This document shows positions 18,262 through 25,417 of a DNA stretch of 37,885 nt, piece by piece. The stretch spans positions 6,529 to 44,413 of the forward strand of contig BJFU01000005.1 of assembly GCA_014190035.1 (NCBI GenBank). Reading direction: 5' to 3'. This DNA is from Actinomycetes bacterium. GTDB taxonomy: Bacteria; Actinomycetota; Actinomycetes; S36-B12; UBA5976. The notes under the pieces are model-generated. The model was given only the letters and a program-made list of their open reading frames with translations, did no database searches and was not told the origin of the DNA. Position 1 is the stretch's first letter. The number at the start of each line of letters is the position of its first letter. A program made the translations under genes and the position numbers.

Positions 18262-18974
18262 AAAAGAAAATATCAATCAAAACACCAGAAACTCTACAAA
18301 CTCCTCAGGGTCGAAAATATCTTGCAGTCATTCTTGTTTTTCTCTTGGGAATTTTCATAACGATCGCTATCAAACAAAATGATCAACCAGAGCTACTTAC
18401 CTCAGCTCGTGAAGGTGAACTAGTACTTATTTTGGATGATTTAACTAAGCAAAAAGATCTTTTGGAAGATGAATTGATTAAACAAAACCAAGTACTCGAA
18501 TCCTTAAAAAATGGTTCCAATGAAGATGCTAGAAAAGCTGCCCAAGACAGAATTGATCAACTAATTCTGCTTTCAGGAACTGCTCCAGTTTCAGGTCGAG
18601 GTATTCAGGTTTTAGTCACTGGGGATCTTTACTCTGTAAATTCTTTCACCATTCTTGATACCGTTCAAGAATTACGAGACGCAGGGGCTGTAGCCATTGA
18701 AATTAATGGTGTTCGAGTTATAAACAGTACATATTTCAATGACACAAACAGTGGGATAAGTATTAATCTGACTCCTATTCGAAGCCCATACAAAATATTA
18801 GCTTTGGGAGATCCAGAAACTCTGGCAACTGCACTTAAAATTCCTGGTGGCATGAGTGAGTCAATAACAACTTCTGGAGGACAGGTAGTAATTAACCAAT
18901 ACCCATCTTTAGAGATACAGGCAAGTGTTCCTCTCACCACTCCGCAATATGCTGTTCCCGTAAACGAAAAATAG
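18258..18974 (+). CDS. DUF881 membrane protein, second copy
   Basis: A 238-aa single-pass protein: a short basic N-terminus, one membrane helix at about 20-38 (LAVILVFLLGIFITIAI), a coiled coil at about 52-85 (EGELVLILDDLTKQKDLLEDE) and the DUF881 domain, with LSGTAPVSGRGIQVLV and the ELRDAGAVAIEINGVR block matching the same two places in the first copy. The two copies are clearly paralogous but diverged, suggesting distinct places in one assembly. It ends the long coupled run that began at parA; only 12 nt separate it from gcvH. Confidence 0.87.
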   Translation: MKKKISIKTPETLQTPQGRKYLAVILVFLLGIFITIAIKQNDQPELLTSAREGELVLILDDLTKQKDLLEDELIKQNQVLESLKNGSNEDARKAAQDRIDQLILLSGTAPVSGRGIQVLVTGDLYSVNSFTILDTVQELRDAGAVAIEINGVRVINSTYFNDTNSGISINLTPIRSPYKILALGDPETLATALKIPGGMSESITTSGGQVVINQYPSLEIQASVPLTTPQYAVPVNEK

Positions 18975-18986
18975 ATAGGACCTTAA

Positions 18987-19373
18987 ATGAATACACCTTC
19001 AGATTTGAAATACACCAAAGAACATGAGTGGGTAAAAGAAGAATCAGCAGGAGTCGTCGTTTTTGGAATTACTGATTTTGCTCAGTCAGCATTAGGAGAC
19101 ATAGTTTTTGCAAGCTTGCCAAAAGTAGGAACTAAATTAAACGCTGGCCAGACTTGTGGTGAAGTTGAATCAACAAAGTCGGTAAGTGATATTTATACTC
19201 CTGTTACTGGAGTTGTTAAAGAAGTCAATGAGAAACTTGCTAACAATCCTGAAATCCTAAATTCAGATCCATATGGTGCAGGTTGGATGATTAAACTCTC
19301 AGATGTCGATACAAATGAATTATCTGCTCTTTTAGATGCAGCTGGTTATCAGAAAATCACTGAAAACGCCTAA
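18987..19373 (+). CDS. gcvH: Glycine cleavage system H protein
   Basis: GcvH is the lipoyl carrier that shuttles the aminomethyl group between P, T and L proteins when glycine is split to CO2, ammonia and methylene-THF. The 128-aa protein has the expected lipoylation site Lys64 in ESTKSVSDIY, preceded by LGDIVFASLPKVG, and the usual ANNPEILN-type region (LANNPEILNSDPYGAGW). ATG follows AGGACC at about 6 nt. It shares the neighbourhood with gcvP but is separated from it by garA, ftsR, the nuclease gene and a second MerR gene, exactly the mycobacterial order (Rv1826-Rv1832). GcvT is not in the window. Confidence 0.96.
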   Translation: MNTPSDLKYTKEHEWVKEESAGVVVFGITDFAQSALGDIVFASLPKVGTKLNAGQTCGEVESTKSVSDIYTPVTGVVKEVNEKLANNPEILNSDPYGAGWMIKLSDVDTNELSALLDAAGYQKITENA

Positions 19374-19393
19374 CTAATAACCTCCACCTCAGG

Positions 19394-19422
19394 TTGACCC
19401 TTTACTTGGGTTGTCTTAGTGT
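19394..19422 (+). promoter_or_regulatory. Promoter of the garA-ftsR-nuclease run
   Basis: TTGACC (-35, 19394-19399), exactly 17 bp, then TAGTGT (-10, 19417-19422, TAnnnT). Transcription should start near 19429, giving a leader of about 17 nt with GAGGCGAGG as ribosome site before the ATG at 19446. This is the best sigma-A-type promoter in the window, and it rules out the upstream start in the ORF track (19419), which lies inside the -10 box. Confidence 0.75.
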
Positions 19423-19445
19423 TAGCAGTAGAGGCGAGGTCAATT

Positions 19446-19844
19446 ATGAATATGGAAAATACTGGCGCAATTCCAGCCGTTTCTTCTGATACAAGTCCAT
19501 TACCTGCCATTGAAGATGGTCACTTAGAAGGTTTAGAAAAGGGAAGTGCTGCACTTCTAGTTAGAAGTGGGCCACAAAGAAATCAAAGATTTATTCTTAC
19601 TGGACCAAAAATAACTTTAGGCAGATCAGATGATTCCAATATTGTGCTTGATGATGTAACTGTTTCTCGTTCCCATGCCCTAATTGTTAAAGACAGTTCC
19701 TCTTGGACAATTAAGGATTCAGGAAGTTTAAATGGAATATACGTGAACTTCATTCGCATAGAAGATGCCAAACTTTCAGCTGGCGATGATGTTCAAATTG
19801 GTAAATATAGATTCACATTCCTTCTTCCAGAGCAGAAAATCTAG
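19446..19844 (+). CDS. garA: FHA-domain regulator, GarA/OdhI-like
   Basis: GarA/OdhI binds 2-oxoglutarate dehydrogenase and glutamate enzymes and so sets 2-oxoglutarate use; Ser/Thr kinases turn it off by phosphorylating an N-terminal ETTS motif. This 132-aa protein has a good FHA domain (about 35-127) with Gly59-Arg60, SRSH at 74-77, GSLNG at 93-97 and Asn101, very close to GarA in VLDDVTVSRSHA. The ETTS motif is missing from the short N-terminal tail; the nearest candidate is Thr16 in VSSDTSP. I start at ATG 19446, which follows GAGGCGAGG, not at 19419. Synteny (gcvH-garA-ftsR) supports orthology. Whether the phospho-switch survives is open. Confidence 0.88.
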   Translation: MNMENTGAIPAVSSDTSPLPAIEDGHLEGLEKGSAALLVRSGPQRNQRFILTGPKITLGRSDDSNIVLDDVTVSRSHALIVKDSSSWTIKDSGSLNGIYVNFIRIEDAKLSAGDDVQIGKYRFTFLLPEQKI

Positions 19845-20564
19845 ATGGCAATAGTTTCAAAAAGATCTGATCTACTCACCATTGGTGAAGTATTAAATCA
19901 AGTGAGATCAGAATTTGATGATATTTCGATTTCTAAAATTCGATTCTTAGAAGCAGAAGGCCTGATTGTTCCATCAAGAACAAAAAGTGGTTATCGAAAA
20001 TTCTCAAGCGCTGATGTTGATAAATTGCGCTACATCTTGCGAATGCAACGCGATCACTATCTTCCATTAAAAGTTATAAAGGAACATATTGAGGCCATAG
20101 ATAGAGGATTAAAACCTGAAATTGATGAGATTGAAAAGCCTAAAGTTCCTTCAGTTCTTGTTGATTTGAATCAATTAGGAATCAAAAAATCAAATATTCG
20201 GGTAACTCGCGAAGAATTAATAGCCAACACCTCAATCACTGACCAAGACTTGAAAGAATCTGAAGATTACGGACTCATCAAAGTATTAGCCGATAAACGA
20301 CATTATGACGATATTGCCGTAAAAACTGCTCGAGTTATCGCCGCCTTATCTGGATTTGGTTTGGAACCTAGGCATTTAAAGTTTTTGAAATCAGGAAGCG
20401 ACAGAGAATCTTCTCTAATTAAGCAAGTAGCCTCACCCATGTCTCGTTCCAAGAGACCTGATGCAGGAGAACAAGCATTAGAAATGATGCGCGAGATTTC
20501 AAATCTAACAAATCAATTACATTTCATCTTGGTTTCTTCCACCTTGGATGAGGAAATCTTGTGA
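19845..20564 (+). CDS. ftsR: MerR-family transcriptional regulator, FtsR-like
   Basis: A 239-aa DNA-binding protein with an N-terminal MerR winged helix (TIGEVLNQV..ISISKIRFLEAEGLI at about 12-41, GYRKFSSADVDKLRYILRMQ at about 49-68), followed by a second helical domain with TREELIANTSITDQDLKESEDYGLI, which looks like a repeat of the DNA-binding unit. This is the layout of FtsR (Rv1828; in Corynebacterium it activates ftsZ). ATG immediately follows the garA stop, so both are driven by the promoter at 19394-19422. The next gene overlaps by 4 nt (GTGA). Control of division genes here is inferred from orthology. Confidence 0.88.
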   Translation: MAIVSKRSDLLTIGEVLNQVRSEFDDISISKIRFLEAEGLIVPSRTKSGYRKFSSADVDKLRYILRMQRDHYLPLKVIKEHIEAIDRGLKPEIDEIEKPKVPSVLVDLNQLGIKKSNIRVTREELIANTSITDQDLKESEDYGLIKVLADKRHYDDIAVKTARVIAALSGFGLEPRHLKFLKSGSDRESSLIKQVASPMSRSKRPDAGEQALEMMREISNLTNQLHFILVSSTLDEEIL

Positions 20565-21046
20565 GTGAAGCTAAACCTGGCTTTGTAAAAGTAAATGTGG
20601 TTGGTGTTCGCGTTGAAATGCCTACGAATCAACCAATTATTTTGTTACAAGATCAAGCAGGGGACAGATATCTTCCAATTTGGGTAGGAGCAGTTGAAGC
20701 TACTGCCATTGCTTTTGCGCAACAAGGCATCAAACCTCCACGTCCTTTAACTCATGACCTTTTCACAGACGTTTTGAATACGTTGCAAGCAAATTTGCAG
20801 GAAGTTCGTATTACTTCATTGAAAGATGGGGTTTTCTATGCCGAGATCGAATTTGGGGGAGGACAGGTTTTGTCATCTAGACCTTCAGATGCAATTGCCT
20901 TAGCCCTTCGAAACGATTCTTTGATTTATGTCGCTGAAGAAGTATTGGCGGCAGCTGGAATTGATATTCCTGCCGAAGAAGAGGATGAGCTTGATAAGTT
21001 TCGAGAGTTCTTGGATCAAGTTAAGCCTGAAGATTTCAATCTGTGA
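20561..21046 (+). CDS. Bifunctional nuclease-domain protein (DUF151)
   Basis: A 161-aa soluble protein of the bifunctional nuclease family (Rv1829 position). The BFN domain covers most of the chain: PIILLQDQAGDRYLPIWVG (about 25-43), EATAIAFAQQG, LTHDLF, and SSRPSDAIALALR (about 106-118), followed by an acidic tail. Plant and some bacterial members show DNase/RNase activity, but the physiological substrate in Actinobacteria is not established. GTG start overlaps the ftsR stop (GTGA), so it belongs to the garA transcript. It is followed by 120 nt holding signals for the next gene. Confidence 0.87.
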   Translation: MSEAKPGFVKVNVVGVRVEMPTNQPIILLQDQAGDRYLPIWVGAVEATAIAFAQQGIKPPRPLTHDLFTDVLNTLQANLQEVRITSLKDGVFYAEIEFGGGQVLSSRPSDAIALALRNDSLIYVAEEVLAAAGIDIPAEEEDELDKFREFLDQVKPEDFNL

Positions 21047-21070
21047 GCAAGATTAAACCTCAATCTGTAC

Positions 21071-21100
21071 TTGAGAGTTACGGCGTGTCATGTCTTTAAT
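21071..21100 (+). promoter_or_regulatory. Candidate promoter of the second MerR gene
   Basis: TTGAGA (21071-21076), an 18-bp spacer and TTTAAT (21095-21100, 5/6 to TATAAT) precede the gene at 21167. The predicted leader of about 60 nt contains an imperfect inverted repeat GAGTGAAC (21103-21110) / GTTTACTC (21123-21130), which could be an autoregulatory site just after the start point. Confidence 0.4.
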
Positions 21101-21166
21101 GCGAGTGAACTCTTTACCTTTGGTTTACTCTTGTAACACAAACCCACACAGATCGGTGATTATCTG

Positions 21167-21727
21167 ATGATTACATCCAAAGGTCACCAAGAATCATTAT
21201 TCGAACCTAAAGAATTAAATAGACTTCCTGAAGGCGTTGGTTATCGCGGTGCAGTTGCATGTTCTGCAGCAGGAATTAGTTACCGTCAACTTGATTATTG
21301 GGCTCGCACAGGATTAATCGAACCAACAGTAAGACCTGCTCAGGGTTCTGGAACTCAAAGACTTTATTCCTTCACCGACGTTTTGGTTCTAAAAGTAATT
21401 AAAAGACTTCTTGATACTGGAGTTTCCTTACAAAATATTAGAACTGCTGTGGAATTACTTAGAAATCGTGGCACCGATGATCTTTCAAATCTAACTCTGA
21501 TCAGTGATGGCGCTTCAGTTTATGAATGTACTAGTGATGATGAAGTTATTGATTTGGTTCGTGGCGGTCAAGGAGTGTTTGGAATTGCTGTTGGAAGTGT
21601 TTGGCGTGAAGTTGAGGGCAGTTTGGCGCAATTCCCAGCTGAAACTCCCGAAGGAAACATTGTCATGACTGATAAAGTAATTGATGAATTAGCTTCCAGA
21701 AGAGCCGCTCGTCACGAAATTGCCTAA
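21167..21727 (+). CDS. MerR-family regulator, Rv1830 (McdR)-like
   Basis: A 186-aa DNA-binding protein. The MerR helix-turn-helix/wing covers about 26-95: GYRGAVACSAAGISYRQLDY, then WARTGLIEPTVRPAQGSGTQ, LYSFTDVLVLKVIKRLLDTG and VSLQNIRTAVELL. The C-terminal part (GQGVFGIAVGSVWREVEGSL) is typical of this actinobacterial subgroup, whose M. tuberculosis member Rv1830 influences cell division and metabolism. There are no metal- or thiol-sensing cysteines of the classical MerR type. It stands alone between two intergenic regions and directly upstream of gcvP, so gcvP is a natural candidate target. ATG has only a weak GGTGA 9 nt upstream. Confidence 0.87.
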   Translation: MITSKGHQESLFEPKELNRLPEGVGYRGAVACSAAGISYRQLDYWARTGLIEPTVRPAQGSGTQRLYSFTDVLVLKVIKRLLDTGVSLQNIRTAVELLRNRGTDDLSNLTLISDGASVYECTSDDEVIDLVRGGQGVFGIAVGSVWREVEGSLAQFPAETPEGNIVMTDKVIDELASRRAARHEIA

Positions 21728-21746
21728 TTCTCAAGGCAAAGTAGGA

Positions 21747-21787
21747 TTGACTTAGGGAAGTAGAACTTCTTTCCATAAACAAGTCAA
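21747..21787 (+). promoter_or_regulatory. Nested inverted repeats upstream of gcvP
   Basis: TTGACTT (21747-21753) and AAGTCAA (21781-21787) are perfect 7-bp inverted arms. Between them lies the palindrome GAAGT-AGA-ACTTC (21757-21769). TTGACT also reads as a -35 box, with CATAAA (21774-21779) as a poor -10 box 21 bp away, so the inner palindrome would lie in an over-long spacer, the usual place for MerR-type operators. The right arm touches AAGGTGG, the likely ribosome site of gcvP. DNA operator or RNA fold cannot be told apart here. Confidence 0.45.
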
Positions 21788-21804
21788 GGTGGCAATTAAT
21801 TCAC

Positions 21805-24636
21805 ATGGTAAATAGGGAAGCCATATTCCAGGATCGCCATATTGGTCCAACTCCTGAACATATCCAAACCATGTTGAAAGAGACAGGTTTTTCATCCCTT
21901 GATGGATTATTAGATAAAACTGTTCCTGGATCTATTCGTTTAAGAGACAAATTAAATTTGCAACCTGCCTTAACTGAGGAAGCTGCTCAAGCAGAATTAA
22001 AAGCCTTAGCTAATTTAAATGATTTAAAAACTAGCCTTATCGGTTTAGGCTATTCAAATTGTCATACTCCTGCAGTTATCAGACGAAATATTTTGGAAAG
22101 TCCATCTTGGTACACCGCTTACACTCCTTATCAAGCAGAAATTGCTCAAGGAAGACTTGAAGCTTTGTTGTTATTTCAAACCATGGTTCAAGACTTGACC
22201 GGACTGGCAGTTTCTAACGCTTCTTTATTAGATGAACCAACTGCTGCAGCAGAGGCAATGAGAATGGCTCAAAAATCTTCTAAAAATGATTCAAATATTT
22301 TTTTGGTTGACAAAGATACTCATCCTCAGACAATTGCTGTTTTGCGAACCAGAGCAACTCCGGTAAATGTTGAAATTAAATTAATTGATATTGAAACAAA
22401 TCAAATTGACGCAGATGCATTTGGTGTACTTATTTCTTATCCATCAAGTACCGGTCAAATAAAGGAATTGAAAGATTTTGTCGCAAAAAGTAAAGAAAAT
22501 GGACTAGTGGTAATAACAGCTACAGATTTATTGGCGTTAACTTTAATTGAAGAACCAGGTTCATTTGGTGTTGATATTGCAGTTGGTAGTGCACAAAGAT
22601 TTGGTGTACCCCTTGGCTTTGGTGGACCACATGCTGGCTTTATTGCAGTTAATGAAGATCTTTCAAGATCATTGCCCGGAAGATTAATTGGTGTAAGCAT
22701 CGATACAACTGGTCGTGCCGCATTTCGTTTAGCATTGCAAACTAGAGAACAACATATTCGTCGCGGAAAAGCAACTAGCAATATTTGTACAGCACAAGTT
22801 TTATTAGCTGTTATTGCAGCTTCTTATGCTGCTTATCACGGACCACACAGATTAAAAGCAATGGCAATAAGAATTAACAACCAGGCAATTTCAATAGCAA
22901 AAATGGCTGAAAAAAGTGGTTTGATAGTAAAACACGAAAAATACTTTGACACTGTTTCACTAATCGTAAAAGATGCAGACGAAATAGTAAGCAATTTCCT
23001 AAAAAATGATTTAAACATCAGAAAAATTAACCAAACAGAAGTTTCAATAACCGTAGATGAAACAACTAATGATGAGATTATGAATCGAATCTCTAAATCT
23101 CTGAACACCGATATTGTAAACAAATCGGATAATAAAGTAATAATCAACAATAGAACTTCTAAATTCCTTACCCATATTCATTTCAACAAATATCACAACG
23201 AAACCGCAATGCTTCGCTGGTTACGCTCGCTAAGTGATAAAGATGTGGCACTGGATAGATCAATGATTCCTCTAGGTTCTTGCACCATGAAATTAAATGC
23301 AGCTTCAGAAATGGAACCAATTACTTGGCCAAATCTTGCTAATATTCATCCATTTGCACCGGTAAATCAGTCAAATGGTTGGAAACAAATTATTACTCAG
23401 TTGCAAGGCTGGCTATGCGAAATAACTGGTTATGACGCCGTTAGCTTGCAACCAAATGCTGGTTCTCAGGGAGAATTCGCAGGACTTCTTGCTATTAGGG
23501 GATACCACTTATCAAGAGGTGATACTCAAAGAAATGTTTGTTTAATTCCTTTAAACGCTCATGGAACAAATGCTGCAAGTGCAGTGATGGCTGGAATGAA
23601 TGTTGAAGTTGTTGAGTGCACTGAAAATGGTGACGTAGATATAGAAGATTTAAAGAATAAAATTGAAAAGCATAGAAATAATTTGGCTGCAGTTATGGTT
23701 ACTTATCCATCAACACATGGTGTATTTGAGGAACAAATTACTACTCTTTGCGAAATGATTCACGAAGCTGGGGGACAGGTTTACATTGATGGTGCAAATC
23801 TAAATGCCTTAGTTGCAGTTGCTAAGCCAGGTAAATTTGGGGCAGATGTATCACATTTAAACTTGCACAAAACATTTTGTATTCCCCACGGTGGTGGAGG
23901 ACCAGGAGTAGGACCAGTAGCTGTTAAATCTCATTTGGCAGACTTTTTACCAACACATCCATTAAATGATCAAGCAGGGCCAACAAAAGTTGTCACTGGA
24001 CCAGTAAGTGGTGCACCTTATGGTTCAGCTGGAATTCTTCCAATTTCTTGGATGTATATAAAGATGATGGGTGCTCAAGGATTATTTGATGCCACAGCTA
24101 CCGCTATTTTGTCTGCAAATTACATTGCAAAGAAATTAAAGAATCATTTCCCAATTCTTTACACAGGAATTAACGACACGATTGCACACGAATGTATTCT
24201 CGATATTCGAGAAATAACAAAAAATACTGGTGTATCAGTTGACGATATTGCTAAACGATTAATGGATTATGGATTCCATGGTCCAACAATGTCATTTCCT
24301 GTTGCAGGAACTTTAATGATTGAACCAACAGAATCAGAAGATTTGTTTGAAATGGATCGTTTTATTGAAGCAATGGTTCATATAAGAGCAGAAATTAGTG
24401 AAATTGAGTCAGGAACAATTACTATTGAAGATTCAGCTTTAAGAAATAGTCCTCACACTGCAGAAGATATTGCAGGGGAATGGACCCGTAAATACTCCAG
24501 AGAAATGGCAGTTTTCCCAGTAAGTGGATTAAGAACTGGTAAGTATTGGCCACCAGTTAATAGAATTGATGGTGCCTATGGTGATAGAAATCTGATTTGT
24601 TCATGTCCATCACCAAGAGAGATGGCTAATTCTTAA
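21805..24636 (+). CDS. gcvP: Glycine dehydrogenase (decarboxylating), P protein
   Basis: GcvP is the PLP enzyme that decarboxylates glycine and loads the aminomethyl group onto lipoyl-GcvH. The 943-aa protein is the long single-chain form, with the N-terminal half opening with FQDRHIGPTPEHIQTML and the C-terminal half carrying the PLP lysine Lys689 in LNLHKTFCIPHGGGGPG. Other family blocks are present: IPLGSCTMKLNAASEM, QPNAGSQGE, and GAPYGSAGILPISWMYI. It ends the plus-strand block; the next gene converges on it after 73 nt. With GcvH nearby it supplies one-carbon units, but GcvT and dihydrolipoamide dehydrogenase must be encoded elsewhere. Confidence 0.97.
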   Translation: MVNREAIFQDRHIGPTPEHIQTMLKETGFSSLDGLLDKTVPGSIRLRDKLNLQPALTEEAAQAELKALANLNDLKTSLIGLGYSNCHTPAVIRRNILESPSWYTAYTPYQAEIAQGRLEALLLFQTMVQDLTGLAVSNASLLDEPTAAAEAMRMAQKSSKNDSNIFLVDKDTHPQTIAVLRTRATPVNVEIKLIDIETNQIDADAFGVLISYPSSTGQIKELKDFVAKSKENGLVVITATDLLALTLIEEPGSFGVDIAVGSAQRFGVPLGFGGPHAGFIAVNEDLSRSLPGRLIGVSIDTTGRAAFRLALQTREQHIRRGKATSNICTAQVLLAVIAASYAAYHGPHRLKAMAIRINNQAISIAKMAEKSGLIVKHEKYFDTVSLIVKDADEIVSNFLKNDLNIRKINQTEVSITVDETTNDEIMNRISKSLNTDIVNKSDNKVIINNRTSKFLTHIHFNKYHNETAMLRWLRSLSDKDVALDRSMIPLGSCTMKLNAASEMEPITWPNLANIHPFAPVNQSNGWKQIITQLQGWLCEITGYDAVSLQPNAGSQGEFAGLLAIRGYHLSRGDTQRNVCLIPLNAHGTNAASAVMAGMNVEVVECTENGDVDIEDLKNKIEKHRNNLAAVMVTYPSTHGVFEEQITTLCEMIHEAGGQVYIDGANLNALVAVAKPGKFGADVSHLNLHKTFCIPHGGGGPGVGPVAVKSHLADFLPTHPLNDQAGPTKVVTGPVSGAPYGSAGILPISWMYIKMMGAQGLFDATATAILSANYIAKKLKNHFPILYTGINDTIAHECILDIREITKNTGVSVDDIAKRLMDYGFHGPTMSFPVAGTLMIEPTESEDLFEMDRFIEAMVHIRAEISEIESGTITIEDSALRNSPHTAEDIAGEWTRKYSREMAVFPVSGLRTGKYWPPVNRIDGAYGDRNLICSCPSPREMANS

Positions 24637-24709
24637 GCAAGCGAATTGGTTCTAGAAGTAATTATCTACTTTACATAACATATCTTATCGGACATAATCT
24701 ATGAGGAAA

Positions 24710-25417
24710 TTAGCGAGTGAAAACCCTTTGCAAGCCCCAAATACCTATCTTTAAGAAGGCTTCTAGGACGATATTTCTGCTCATCTTTGAGGTACCAATG
24801 GTTCTTTCGGTGAAGGTAATGGGCACTTCTTTGACCTTGAATCCTTTTTTAAGCAATCTTCGAACCATGTCAACCTGGAAACAATAACCTTGACTGTCAA
24901 TGTCAGACAAATCCAATTGTTTCAAGGCAGTTGTTTTATAAGCTCTAAAACCTCCTGTTGCATCACCAATATCAATGCCTAGCATCAATCTTGCATAGGA
25001 ATTTCCGCCTCTAGAAAGAATCTCTCTACTCTTTGGCCAATTAATAACTTTCCCACCTGGGACCCATCTTGAACCAAGCACACAATCATAATCTTCAATT
25101 TCTTTAAGAATAGTCACTAAATCCTGTGGGTCGTGAGATCCATCTGCATCCATCTCAACCAAGACATCAAAATCATCAATGGAATTGTTAAACCCATCGA
25201 TATAGGCAGCACCCAATCCATTCTTACTTTTTCGATGCAACACTTCTAAATTAGAATATTTTGCTTTTAATTGATCTGCTAATTTACCCGTACCGTCAGG
25301 ACTGTTGTCATCAATTACAAGGACATGCACTTCAGGATTATGTTCAAATATTCTATGAACAATGGAAGCTAAGGTATGAAGTTCTTGGTAAGTAGGTACT
25401 AATACCCTAGTTTTCAT
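24710..25417 (-). CDS. Polyprenol-phosphate mannosyltransferase (DPM1-like, family 2 glycosyltransferase)
   Basis: A 235-aa cytosolic-face glycosyltransferase that transfers mannose from GDP-mannose to polyprenyl phosphate, giving the membrane mannose donor. Visible motifs are VLVPTYQELHTLASIV (about 5-20), VLVIDDNSPDGTG (the first Asp-rich site), and VEMDADGSHDP (the DxD metal site, about 90-100), followed by LGSRWVPGG. No membrane anchor is present. In M. tuberculosis the same activity is domain D2 of Ppm1, fused to the Lnt domain; here the two are separate genes with a 4-nt overlap (ATGA), as in other actinobacteria. Mannose specificity is inferred from the Lnt linkage; another dolichol-phosphate sugar is possible. 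Confidence 0.88.
   Translation of the reverse strand: MKTRVLVPTYQELHTLASIVHRIFEHNPEVHVLVIDDNSPDGTGKLADQLKAKYSNLEVLHRKSKNGLGAAYIDGFNNSIDDFDVLVEMDADGSHDPQDLVTILKEIEDYDCVLGSRWVPGGKVINWPKSREILSRGGNSYARLMLGIDIGDATGGFRAYKTTALKQLDLSDIDSQGYCFQVDMVRRLLKKGFKVKEVPITFTERTIGTSKMSRNIVLEAFLKIGIWGLQRVFTR

Noticed and set aside
19419-19445. Upstream start (ORF track) of the FHA gene
   Set aside because: It lies within the -10 box TAGTGT of a good promoter, and the ATG at 19446 has GAGGCGAGG upstream.
21728-21804. Glycine riboswitch before gcvP
   Set aside because: The 77-nt gap is too short for a tandem aptamer and has none of the conserved glycine aptamer sequence; only simple inverted repeats are visible.
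24637-24709. Two-way terminator between the convergent gcvP and mannosyltransferase genes
   Set aside because: Only a 5-bp AAGTA/TACTT stem with a short T-run is seen, and no convincing structure; termination here is unexplained.
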